Assembly: GCF_900091595.1 (NCBI RefSeq)
Contig: NZ_FMCW01000007.1
Span: 124,001-188,000, forward strand
Length of the DNA: 64,000 nucleotides
Direction: 5' to 3'
Origin: Micromonospora haikouensis
Lineage (GTDB): Bacteria > Actinomycetota > Actinomycetes > Mycobacteriales > Micromonosporaceae
The notes beneath the pieces are model-generated. The model was not told where the DNA came from and made no database searches. It was given only the letters and a program-made list of their open reading frames with translations. Made by a program: the position numbers and the translations under genes. Below are positions 57,732 through 64,000 of the stretch, in pieces (the first letter of the stretch is position 1; the number at the start of each line of letters is the position of its first letter).

Positions 57732-59306
57732 TCAGTGGATCAGCACCGGGGCCGGCGCCTGCTCGTCGTCGAGCAGGTGGGACACCTGCCTCCGGCGCGG
57801 CAGGAAGAACGCCGGCACGAACGTCACCAGCACCAGGGCGAAGCCCACCCAGAACGTCGTGGCGAACGAGTCGGCGACGAACTCCAGGCCGCGCTGGAGC
57901 AGCCCCGGGTCGACCGGGAACTGCTGGGCCAGGTCCGGGTTCTGCTTGACGGCGATGGCCAGCCCGGCCTCGGTGACCGGCGCGCCCGTGTTCGGGTCGA
58001 CCACCCCCGGGATGACCGGCGCGTCGTTCAGCTTGCTGGTCAGGATCACCGACATGATCGCCGAACCCACCGACCCGGCGATCTGCTGGAGGATGTTCAG
58101 CAGCGTGGAACCCCGGGCCACCTCGTGGTTGGTCAGCGTCTTCAGCGCCGAGGTCATGATCGGCATCATCGTGCCGCCCATGCCCAGGCCCATGACGAAC
58201 AGCGAGCCGCACAGCAGCAGGTAGGACGTGTCGGTGTCGACCTGGGTGAACGCGAAGAAGCCCGCCGCGATCAGCACCAGCGCGAACGGCACCGTCCGGC
58301 CCACCGGGATCTTGTCGGCCAGCATGCCGGCGATCGGCATGGTGACCATCGCCCCGATGCCCTGCGGCGCCATCAGCAGGCCGGCGTCGAGCGTCGACTC
58401 GCCGCGCACCTGCAGGAAGTAGCTCGGGAACAGCAGCCCGGCGCCCATGAACGCGACCATGAACACGGCCATCGTGACGGACGCGACGGTGAGGTTGCGG
58501 TCGCGCAGCAGCCGCAGGTCGAGCAGCGGGTGCTTCGGCTTGAACGAGTAGACGACGAACGCGACGACCAGCAGCCCGCCGACGAGCATCGGCAGCCACA
58601 CCTTGCGGTCGGCGAACGTGCCGGTCTCGGGCAGCGACGACACCCCGTAGAGGAAGAGGGCCAGGCCCGGCGAGAGCATCAGCATGCCGACGAAGTCGAA
58701 CGACTCCGACGGCTCCGGGGCGTCCTTCGGCAGCGCCCACTGCGCGTAGGCCAGCGCGACGACGCCGATCGGCAGGTTGATCAGGAAGATCCAGTGCCAG
58801 CTCGCCACGTCGATCAGCCAGCCGCCCAGGATCGGGCCGCCGATCGGGCCGAGCAGCATCGGGATGCCCAGCACCGCCATCAGCCGGCCGATCCGCTCCG
58901 GCCCGGCCGCCCGCGTCATGATCGTCATGCCGAGCGGCATCAGCATGCCGCCGCCGAGGCCCTGCAACACCCGGAAGCCGATGAGCTGGCCGATGGAGTC
59001 GGCGGTGGCGCACAGGCCCGAGCCGAGCGTGAACAGCACGAGCGCCGCCATGTAGAGCCGCTTCGTGCCGAACCGGTCGGCGGCCCAGCCGGTCAGCGGG
59101 ATGACCGTGGCCAGCGCGAGCGTGTAGCCGGTCATCGTCCAGGCGACCCGGGCGTAGGAGGCGTCGAACTCGGTCTGGAACGTGGGCAGCGCCACGCTGA
59201 CCACGGTCACGTCGAGGATCGACATGATCGCACCGAGGACCACGACCCCGGCGATCTTCAGTACGGCGGCGTCGAGCTTGGCCGGCGCCGCGGGTTGACT
59301 GCTCAC
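57732..59306 (-). CDS. DHA2-family (EmrB/QacA-type) MFS multidrug exporter
   Basis: A 524-residue, fourteen-helix exporter. The first helix reads GVVVLGAIMSILDVTVVSVALPTFQ (DHA2 motif D1), then WTMTGYTLALATVIPLTGWAADRFGTKRLYMAAL and RVLQGLGGGMLMPLGMTIMTRAAG, with motif C as LGIPMLLGPIGGPILGGWLID. A long extracytoplasmic loop lies before the last helix pair. AGGAGA is five bases before GTG 59306. An inverted repeat about 200 bases upstream (59504-59530) may be a regulator site; no TetR/MarR gene is adjacent. Confidence 0.92.
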   Translation of the reverse strand: MSSQPAAPAKLDAAVLKIAGVVVLGAIMSILDVTVVSVALPTFQTEFDASYARVAWTMTGYTLALATVIPLTGWAADRFGTKRLYMAALVLFTLGSGLCATADSIGQLIGFRVLQGLGGGMLMPLGMTIMTRAAGPERIGRLMAVLGIPMLLGPIGGPILGGWLIDVASWHWIFLINLPIGVVALAYAQWALPKDAPEPSESFDFVGMLMLSPGLALFLYGVSSLPETGTFADRKVWLPMLVGGLLVVAFVVYSFKPKHPLLDLRLLRDRNLTVASVTMAVFMVAFMGAGLLFPSYFLQVRGESTLDAGLLMAPQGIGAMVTMPIAGMLADKIPVGRTVPFALVLIAAGFFAFTQVDTDTSYLLLCGSLFVMGLGMGGTMMPIMTSALKTLTNHEVARGSTLLNILQQIAGSVGSAIMSVILTSKLNDAPVIPGVVDPNTGAPVTEAGLAIAVKQNPDLAQQFPVDPGLLQRGLEFVADSFATTFWVGFALVLVTFVPAFFLPRRRQVSHLLDDEQAPAPVLIH

Positions 59307-59764
59307 AGAATCTCCTGATGAAGCCGGCGGGTGCCGCCGATCGGCCGCGTGCCGCACCTCGGGCGGCAGCACGTTGTGGGTTACCTGTCGGGCGGGGCTG
59401 TCGCACACGGCGGCCCCGTGCGCCCGGTGGGATGCAACCGCCCTCCTGGTGGACGCGCGGCCACACGAACGCACCGCGAAACGTTAACAAGGCGGTCCAC
59501 GGTTTCACGCGCCCAATTCGGCCGCGTGAACTGTGGTTACGATCACGGCAGCCGGGCCGTCAGCCTCCAGCCGCCAGGAGAGGACCTGCCGCTGGTCGGA
59601 CTGCGCCCGCACCGGCAGCACCGACGCGGACCGGCTGCGGCGAGCGGGAATCGGACGCTCCCGGTCGGGCGGGTGCGGCGTCGAGGCCGAACCTGCGGGA
59701 ACCCGGGCTGGCGCGGGGCGGCGGCCGGGAAGCTGTCACATGACTGACAGCCCGCCGCCTGCGT
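59307..59764. other. 458-base intergenic region upstream of the DHA2 exporter
   Basis: It lies after the GH67 gene and before the exporter, both on the minus strand. Small open frames here are Arg/Gly-rich and look like chance. The one clear feature is TTCACGCG-N11-CGCGTGAA (59504-59530). GTTAACG at 59483-59489 is the only A/T-rich patch and could belong to the exporter promoter. Confidence 0.45.
59504..59530. promoter_or_regulatory. Inverted repeat TTCACGCG-N11-CGCGTGAA
   Basis: A perfect 8-base inverted repeat with an 11-base spacer, about 200 bases before the DHA2 exporter start. The geometry suits a dimeric repressor of the TetR or MarR type, often found at exporter promoters. Confidence 0.5.
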
Positions 59765-61906
59765 TCAGTGGATCGTCCGCCCGCGCACGTCCGGCACCCC
59801 TGACTTGCGGAGGAAGTACGTGTTGACCTGGTCGCGCCACTCGATGGCGCAGCGCAGCTGCTCGTCGAGGCGCTCGGCCACCCGGGCGTGCACCGCCGGG
59901 TCGATCACCCCGGTGAGGCGTCGCCACCGCTGCCGCATCTGCGCCACCTGCTGCGCCCCGGCGAAGTGGGTGTCGTAGATGTGCTGGATGACGGTCGACC
60001 CGCTGCGCAGCACGTGCCCGTACGGGACGTGGTGGAAGAACAGGAGCAGCTCGTCCGGGCAGTCGGACAGCGACTCGTACACCTGCGACCACGGCTGCGG
60101 ATACTGGCCCGTGAAGCCGGTGCCCGTGGCGCGGGTGCGGTCCACGCCCACCCCGTCGCGGTCGGCGAAGTGGTAGGTGCCCCACCGCGAGTACTCGTAG
60201 CCGTCGACGTCGGGGCCGTAGTGGTGGCGGGCCGGGCTGACCATGAAACCGACGCCCAGCGGGGCGGTGTACCGCTCGTAGGTGCGCCACGAGTCGTCCA
60301 TGACGGCGTGCAGCGTCTCGCGTACCAGCGCCGGGTCGCCGACCGTCGACGCGGGGAAGGTGAGGTCGATCCACTCGTCGAGGACCGCGATCGGGTCGAG
60401 GCCGGGATCCCAGGCGAGCCGGCCGTAGGCGTACAGGTTGGCCTGGGAGAGGGGGTGCCCGGTCCAGAACGGGTCGTCGCCGACGTTGGCCACGGCGGCC
60501 AGGCCGCCGCCGGTCGCCGGACCCGGCCCCGAGCCGGCGGCCACATCGGCGACCGTCGGCCCGCCGGGCCCCCACGGCGCGAACGTCAGCACCTCGCTCC
60601 AGCAGGGCGCGAGATAGCACACGTGCTGCTGCTGGCCCGTGTACTCCTGGGTGACCTGGAACTCCACCGCCAGCCGGGTCGCCGGCATCGCGGCCAGCAC
60701 CGGCGACACCGGCTCCCGGGGCTGGAAGTCGATCGGGCCGAACTTCGCCTGCACCACCACGTTGTCGCGGAACCGGCCGTCGAGCGGGGCGAAGTGGTCG
60801 TACGCGGCTCGCGCCCGGTCGGTCGAGCGGTCCCGCCAGTCCTGCCGGTGGTTGTAGACGAACGCCCGCCAGTGCACCACGCCCCCGAACGGCGCGAGGG
60901 CCTCCGCGAGCAGGTTCGCGCCGTCGGCGTGGTCGCGCCCGTACGTGAACGGGCCCGGCTGCCCCTCCGAGTCGGCCTTCACCACGTAGCCGCCGAAGTC
61001 GGGGATGCGCTCGTACACCTGGCGGGTCGCGGCGGCCCACCACGCGCGCACCGCCGGGTCGAGCGGGTCCGCGGTCGGCAGGCCGCCGAGGACGACGGGC
61101 GCGGCGAAGGTGACCGACAGGTGCACCCGCACGCCGTAGGGGCGCAGCGCGTCGGCCAGCTCGGCGACGTCGCCGAGGCGGTCGGTGAGCAGTCGCGCCT
61201 CGGTCGCGTGGACGTTGACGTTGTTTACCGAGATCGCGTTGACGCCGCACGCCGCCAGCAGCCGCCCGTACGCGCGGACCCGGTCGAGGTCGCGGCGCGC
61301 CGCCCCGGCCCGCCAGAAGATCGACCCGCCCGCGTAGCCCCGCTCGACCTGTCCCATCACCGGGTCCACGTCGACGTTGTCCCAGTGGTCGAGCATGCGC
61401 CGCGCCATCGCCGGCGCGTGCCGCCGCGCCATCGCCGGCGCGTGCCGCCGCGCCGGGTGGTCCCCCTCGAACGCCGCCGCGCCGAGGCGCACCACGTGGA
61501 ACAGCCCGTAGAGCAGGCCGGCCGGCGCGTCGGCCAGCACCACCGTGACGCCCTCGGCGCGGGCCAGCGCGAACCCCTCCGCGCCGAGCGGCCCGCCGGC
61601 GCCGGCCGTCCGGGCCAGCGCCGCCGCCGGCGCGGGCAGGGGCCCGGCGTCGCGCAGCGCGAGCACCAGGTCCACCTCCCGGTCCCCGGCGGTCCGGTCC
61701 GCCCGCCCGCCGTGCCGGGCGCAGGCCCGCTCGACCTCGTCGAAGACGGTGTCGACGAGCATCCCGTCGCCGCGCACGAGGACGCGACGCGAGCCGAGCG
61801 GGGCGAACGCCTCCGGCGGCAGCCAGGCGGCGTGCACGCCCCCGCCGTGGCCCGTCGTGTCGTGGCCGGCGGTGGCGGGGCCGGTCGTGGCGGGGGGCAG
61901 GCTCAT
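59765..61906 (-). CDS. Alpha-glucuronidase, glycoside hydrolase family 67
   Basis: A 713-residue cytosolic enzyme that removes 4-O-methyl-glucuronic acid from xylo-oligomers. The catalytic TIM barrel has RRMLDHWDNVDVDP, GCNAISVNNVNV-like CGVNAISVNNVNVH, FGGYVVKADSEGQPGPFTYGRDHADGANLLAEAL (with the conserved Glu), NVVVQAKFGPIDFQPREP and LAVEFQVTQEYTGQQQH. The C-terminal domain ends with HVPYGHVLRSGSTVIQHIYD. An eight-residue tandem repeat (RRHAPAMA twice) lies just before RRMLDHWDN. ATG 61906 overlaps the stop of the DUF624 gene, and no signal peptide is present. Confidence 0.93.
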   Translation of the reverse strand: MSLPPATTGPATAGHDTTGHGGGVHAAWLPPEAFAPLGSRRVLVRGDGMLVDTVFDEVERACARHGGRADRTAGDREVDLVLALRDAGPLPAPAAALARTAGAGGPLGAEGFALARAEGVTVVLADAPAGLLYGLFHVVRLGAAAFEGDHPARRHAPAMARRHAPAMARRMLDHWDNVDVDPVMGQVERGYAGGSIFWRAGAARRDLDRVRAYGRLLAACGVNAISVNNVNVHATEARLLTDRLGDVAELADALRPYGVRVHLSVTFAAPVVLGGLPTADPLDPAVRAWWAAATRQVYERIPDFGGYVVKADSEGQPGPFTYGRDHADGANLLAEALAPFGGVVHWRAFVYNHRQDWRDRSTDRARAAYDHFAPLDGRFRDNVVVQAKFGPIDFQPREPVSPVLAAMPATRLAVEFQVTQEYTGQQQHVCYLAPCWSEVLTFAPWGPGGPTVADVAAGSGPGPATGGGLAAVANVGDDPFWTGHPLSQANLYAYGRLAWDPGLDPIAVLDEWIDLTFPASTVGDPALVRETLHAVMDDSWRTYERYTAPLGVGFMVSPARHHYGPDVDGYEYSRWGTYHFADRDGVGVDRTRATGTGFTGQYPQPWSQVYESLSDCPDELLLFFHHVPYGHVLRSGSTVIQHIYDTHFAGAQQVAQMRQRWRRLTGVIDPAVHARVAERLDEQLRCAIEWRDQVNTYFLRKSGVPDVRGRTIH
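61398..61454 (-). repeat. 24-bp tandem repeat inside the GH67 gene
   Basis: The sequence is perfectly periodic with a 24-base unit over 57 bases (about 2.4 copies), coding RRHAPAMA twice in a row. It keeps frame and lies between the N-terminal domain and the catalytic barrel. Confidence 0.85.
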
Positions 61907-62595
61907 GCGGTGAACTCCTTGCGGATCGTGTCGACCATCGGGGCGGCGACGCGCAGCAGCGCGAGGGCGCCCACCGAGCCCGCCAGCGCGAGCACCGCCT
62001 CCGAGGTGACCGCCGTGACGGCGGCACCCGCCACCAGCACCAGAGCCGTGCCGATGCCCACCCCGGGGGCGCGGACCACGAAGTGCAGGGCGAGGCGGGC
62101 CACGTCGCGGGCCCGGAACGCGAACAGGGAGGTGATCACCAGCGCGTTCGCCCCGACGAGGGCCGCCAGCGCGGCGACGCCGACCAGCGGCACCGCCCAC
62201 CACCGGGGCACGCCCGCGACGTCCAGGTGGGCGAGGTTCACCGCGACGACGGTGAGCAACGCCAGCAGTGGCAGCCAGATCCGCAGCACCCCCGCCAGGT
62301 TGGCCCGGTAACCGCGCCGGAACGCGGCGGCGGGCCGCAGGTCGGTCAGGTCGGGGCGCTGGTGGTGCAGCGCGTACAGCGCGGCCGACAGCGCCGGGCC
62401 CAGCGGCAGCGCGCAGGCGGCGTAGAGCGGGATGTTGCTCGCGTCGGCGTCGAGCAGGACCAGCGGCACCAGGCCGGGCAGGCAGGCCAGCAGCAGGAGC
62501 AGCTCGACGACGAGCAGGGTGTAGACCCGCGCGGCGGACCGCGACAGCGGGCCCTCGCCGAACTGCCGGGCGGCGCGCGCGGCGTCGCCGCTCAC
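61903..62595 (-). CDS. DUF624 (YesL-type) membrane protein
   Basis: A 230-residue protein with about five hydrophobic helices. The family features are the early helix RVYTLLVVELLLLLACLPGLVPLVLL, then LYAACALPLGPALSAALYALHH and FRRGYRANLAGVLRIWLPLLALL. DUF624 proteins are found beside pectin and xylan sugar operons and ABC sugar importers; their activity is unknown. GTG 62595 overlaps the stop of the GH39 gene and its own stop overlaps the GH67 start, so all three are one translational unit. Confidence 0.88.
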   Translation of the reverse strand: MSGDAARAARQFGEGPLSRSAARVYTLLVVELLLLLACLPGLVPLVLLDADASNIPLYAACALPLGPALSAALYALHHQRPDLTDLRPAAAFRRGYRANLAGVLRIWLPLLALLTVVAVNLAHLDVAGVPRWWAVPLVGVAALAALVGANALVITSLFAFRARDVARLALHFVVRAPGVGIGTALVLVAGAAVTAVTSEAVLALAGSVGALALLRVAAPMVDTIRKEFTA

Positions 62596-64000
62596 GGGCG
62601 GTCGCCCCCGCCGGCCGGGTCGCCGTCGCGTCGCCCGCCGTCGGCTCGCCCGTCGCCGCCGTGGCCGGTCCCGTCGCGGCCGGGCAGGCCGAGCAGCCGG
62701 TCGCCGTCCCACCACGGCGGGGTCTCGTCGCGCACCGCGTCGATCTCCACCAGGGTCACCTCGTGCCGGGCGAGGGTGAGGTCGACCTCCACCCGGCCAC
62801 CCGCCACCGGCAGGCTGCGGTGGGCGCGGGCCGGCTCGGCGGCCTCCCGCAGCGCGTCGAGCTGGCGCGGCAGCGGGGACCGGGGCCGGCCCATCTCCGC
62901 CCAGGCCGCGTGGACGTTGCCGGCCTCCTCGCTCACCGACGAGCGCGCCAGGTACGCCGACGTCGCCCCGGGCGCGTCCAGCGGCACCGACAGCGCCAGG
63001 GTGTGCCGCTGCGGCACCGGCTCGCGGCCGGTGACGTCCACCGGTGCCCACGCCAGCACGGTGACCCGGCCGTCGGCGTCGCGGGTGACCAGGTGGTCCG
63101 CGCCGCGGGCGAGGACCTGGTCGCCCATCCGGGCCAGGAACGCGTACAGGTGGTAGGTGGGCTTCTTGAGCTGGCGGTGGGTGAGCAGGCCGAAGCCGCC
63201 GTGCAACAGCGCCGTCGGGATCCCCACCTCCTCGAACATGTCGCTGAACGTCCAGTACGAGAAGGAGTCGACGAGGTCGCCGCCGGCGGCCACCACGGGG
63301 GCGAGGTACGCGGCGTGGAACGCGGTGTCGTGGATCGGGTTGTCGGGCCGGTAGGAGGAGTTGAACTCGGTGATGTGCACGGGCAGCTCCGCCAGGGCGG
63401 TGCCGGCCAGCAGCCGGCGCGGCGTGGCGAACTGCTCCAGCAGGTGTTCCGCCGGGGCCAGGGTCTGGTGGGTGCCGAACGGCACGTGCTGCGCCGGGCC
63501 GGAGGTGTAGGCGTGCCGGCTGACGAAGTCGCACGGCACGTCCCGCGCGGCGACGAACTCGGCGAAGGGCACCAGCCACTCGTCGGAGCCGGGGGAGATA
63601 GCCGGGCCGCCGACCTGCAGGGACGCGTCGACCTCCTTCACGGCGTGCGCCGACACCTCGTACAGCCGGTGGTAGACGTCGCGGTCCGCATCCTGCCAGA
63701 AGGCCGTCAGGTTCGGCTCGTTCCACACCTCGATGGGCCAACCGCGCACCTCGTCGAGGCCGTACCGGTCGACCAGGTGCGCGACCGTGGCCCGGACCAG
63801 GTCCGCCCACTCGGTCCAGGACCGCGGCGGGGTGACGTTGCCCTGCCACCAGAACACCGTCTGGTCGCCGGAGGCCAGGCCCGAGGGCATGAAGCCCAGC
63901 TCCACGAAGGGCCGGATCCCCAGCTCCAGGTACGCGTCGACGACCTGGTCGACGTACGTGAACGAGTGCCGCACGCGCCGCGACCCCGCGTACTCGTAGG
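62592..64000 (-). CDS. Glycoside hydrolase family 39 (beta-xylosidase-like), 5' end outside window
   Basis: The visible ~469 codons lack the N-terminus, which lies beyond the right edge. The frame enters as YEYAGSRRVRHSFTYVDQ. The GH39 catalytic residues are seen: acid/base Glu in WPIEVWNEPNLTAFW and nucleophile Glu in PVHITEFNSSYRP. DFVSRHAYTSGP and SYWTFSDMFEE are also family-typical. The C-terminal beta domain ends with HEVTLVEIDAVRDETPPWW and then a Gly/Asp/Arg tail. It would release xylose from short xylo-oligomers inside the cell, ahead of GH67 in the same operon. Confidence 0.9.
   Translation of the reverse strand, partial: YEYAGSRRVRHSFTYVDQVVDAYLELGIRPFVELGFMPSGLASGDQTVFWWQGNVTPPRSWTEWADLVRATVAHLVDRYGLDEVRGWPIEVWNEPNLTAFWQDADRDVYHRLYEVSAHAVKEVDASLQVGGPAISPGSDEWLVPFAEFVAARDVPCDFVSRHAYTSGPAQHVPFGTHQTLAPAEHLLEQFATPRRLLAGTALAELPVHITEFNSSYRPDNPIHDTAFHAAYLAPVVAAGGDLVDSFSYWTFSDMFEEVGIPTALLHGGFGLLTHRQLKKPTYHLYAFLARMGDQVLARGADHLVTRDADGRVTVLAWAPVDVTGREPVPQRHTLALSVPLDAPGATSAYLARSSVSEEAGNVHAAWAEMGRPRSPLPRQLDALREAAEPARAHRSLPVAGGRVEVDLTLARHEVTLVEIDAVRDETPPWWDGDRLLGLPGRDGTGHGGDGRADGGRRDGDPAGGGDRP

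Noticed and set aside
59331..59747. Plus-strand ORFs of about 140 codons between GH67 and the exporter
   Set aside because: Composition is Arg/Gly/Ala-rich, two frames are open at once, no good ribosome-binding site was found, and neither resembles a family.

Overview
The window is high-GC, densely packed DNA from a Gram-positive actinomycete. Many genes start at GTG, many neighbours are joined by 4-base stop/start overlaps, secreted CBM2 enzymes carry Pro/Thr linkers, there are Tat and lipoprotein signals, and a short intergenic palindrome resembles one I associate with Micromonosporaceae. Micromonospora or a close relative is my best guess, inferred from gene content and style only. I saw no rRNA, tRNA, CRISPR array, insertion sequence or phage gene.

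Layout. 1-9060 (+): the end of cobB and a translationally coupled corrin-ring operon (cobI, cobM, cbiD, cbiET, cbiG-cobJ fusion, ferredoxin, cobalt/nickel permease, cobH, cbiX) that looks like the early-cobalt (anaerobic-type) route. 9106-9693 (-): a GXWXG/DUF4334 protein. 9901-14948 (+): a 27-residue peptide ending in LWIEWCW, a TPR protein, a FAD-dependent oxidoreductase and an alpha-oxoamine-synthase-like PLP enzyme. This is the best candidate for an undescribed system, perhaps a peptide-derived metabolite. 14999-21229: copper/heme genes (PepSY membrane protein, CopC, DyP peroxidase, PCu(A)C lipoprotein and a divergent CopC fusion). The DyP gene carries an in-frame TGA in place of what is normally a Trp codon.

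21290-33670: a soluble transhydrogenase, a CBM2-GH43 glycosidase, small membrane proteins, a membrane hydrolase, a solute-binding/membrane-protein pair, a CBM2 pectate-lyase-like enzyme and a ROK regulator. 33740-46683: an apparent organosulfur scavenging locus. A divergent LysR-cupin pair faces a short leader peptide ending in Cys-Cys, then two NtaA/SnaA/DszA-type monooxygenases flanking a complete peptide/nickel-type ABC importer, a FAD hydroxylase, an alpha/beta hydrolase with an Asp nucleophile and a flavin reductase. The leader suggests control by cysteine supply.

46703-64000: a CBM2-linked PQQ-type sugar dehydrogenase, a beta-propeller surface protein, an M48 membrane protease with a small partner, a CBM2 SGNH esterase, two MFS exporters, an AbfB-containing GH43-like protein and a xylan side-chain operon (GH39, DUF624 protein, GH67 alpha-glucuronidase) running off the right edge. 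Several polysaccharide genes have promoter-like sequences overlapped by short palindromes of the kind LacI-family repressors bind. Together the accessory genes describe a soil saprophyte that degrades plant cell wall, scavenges sulfur and makes its own cobalamin.
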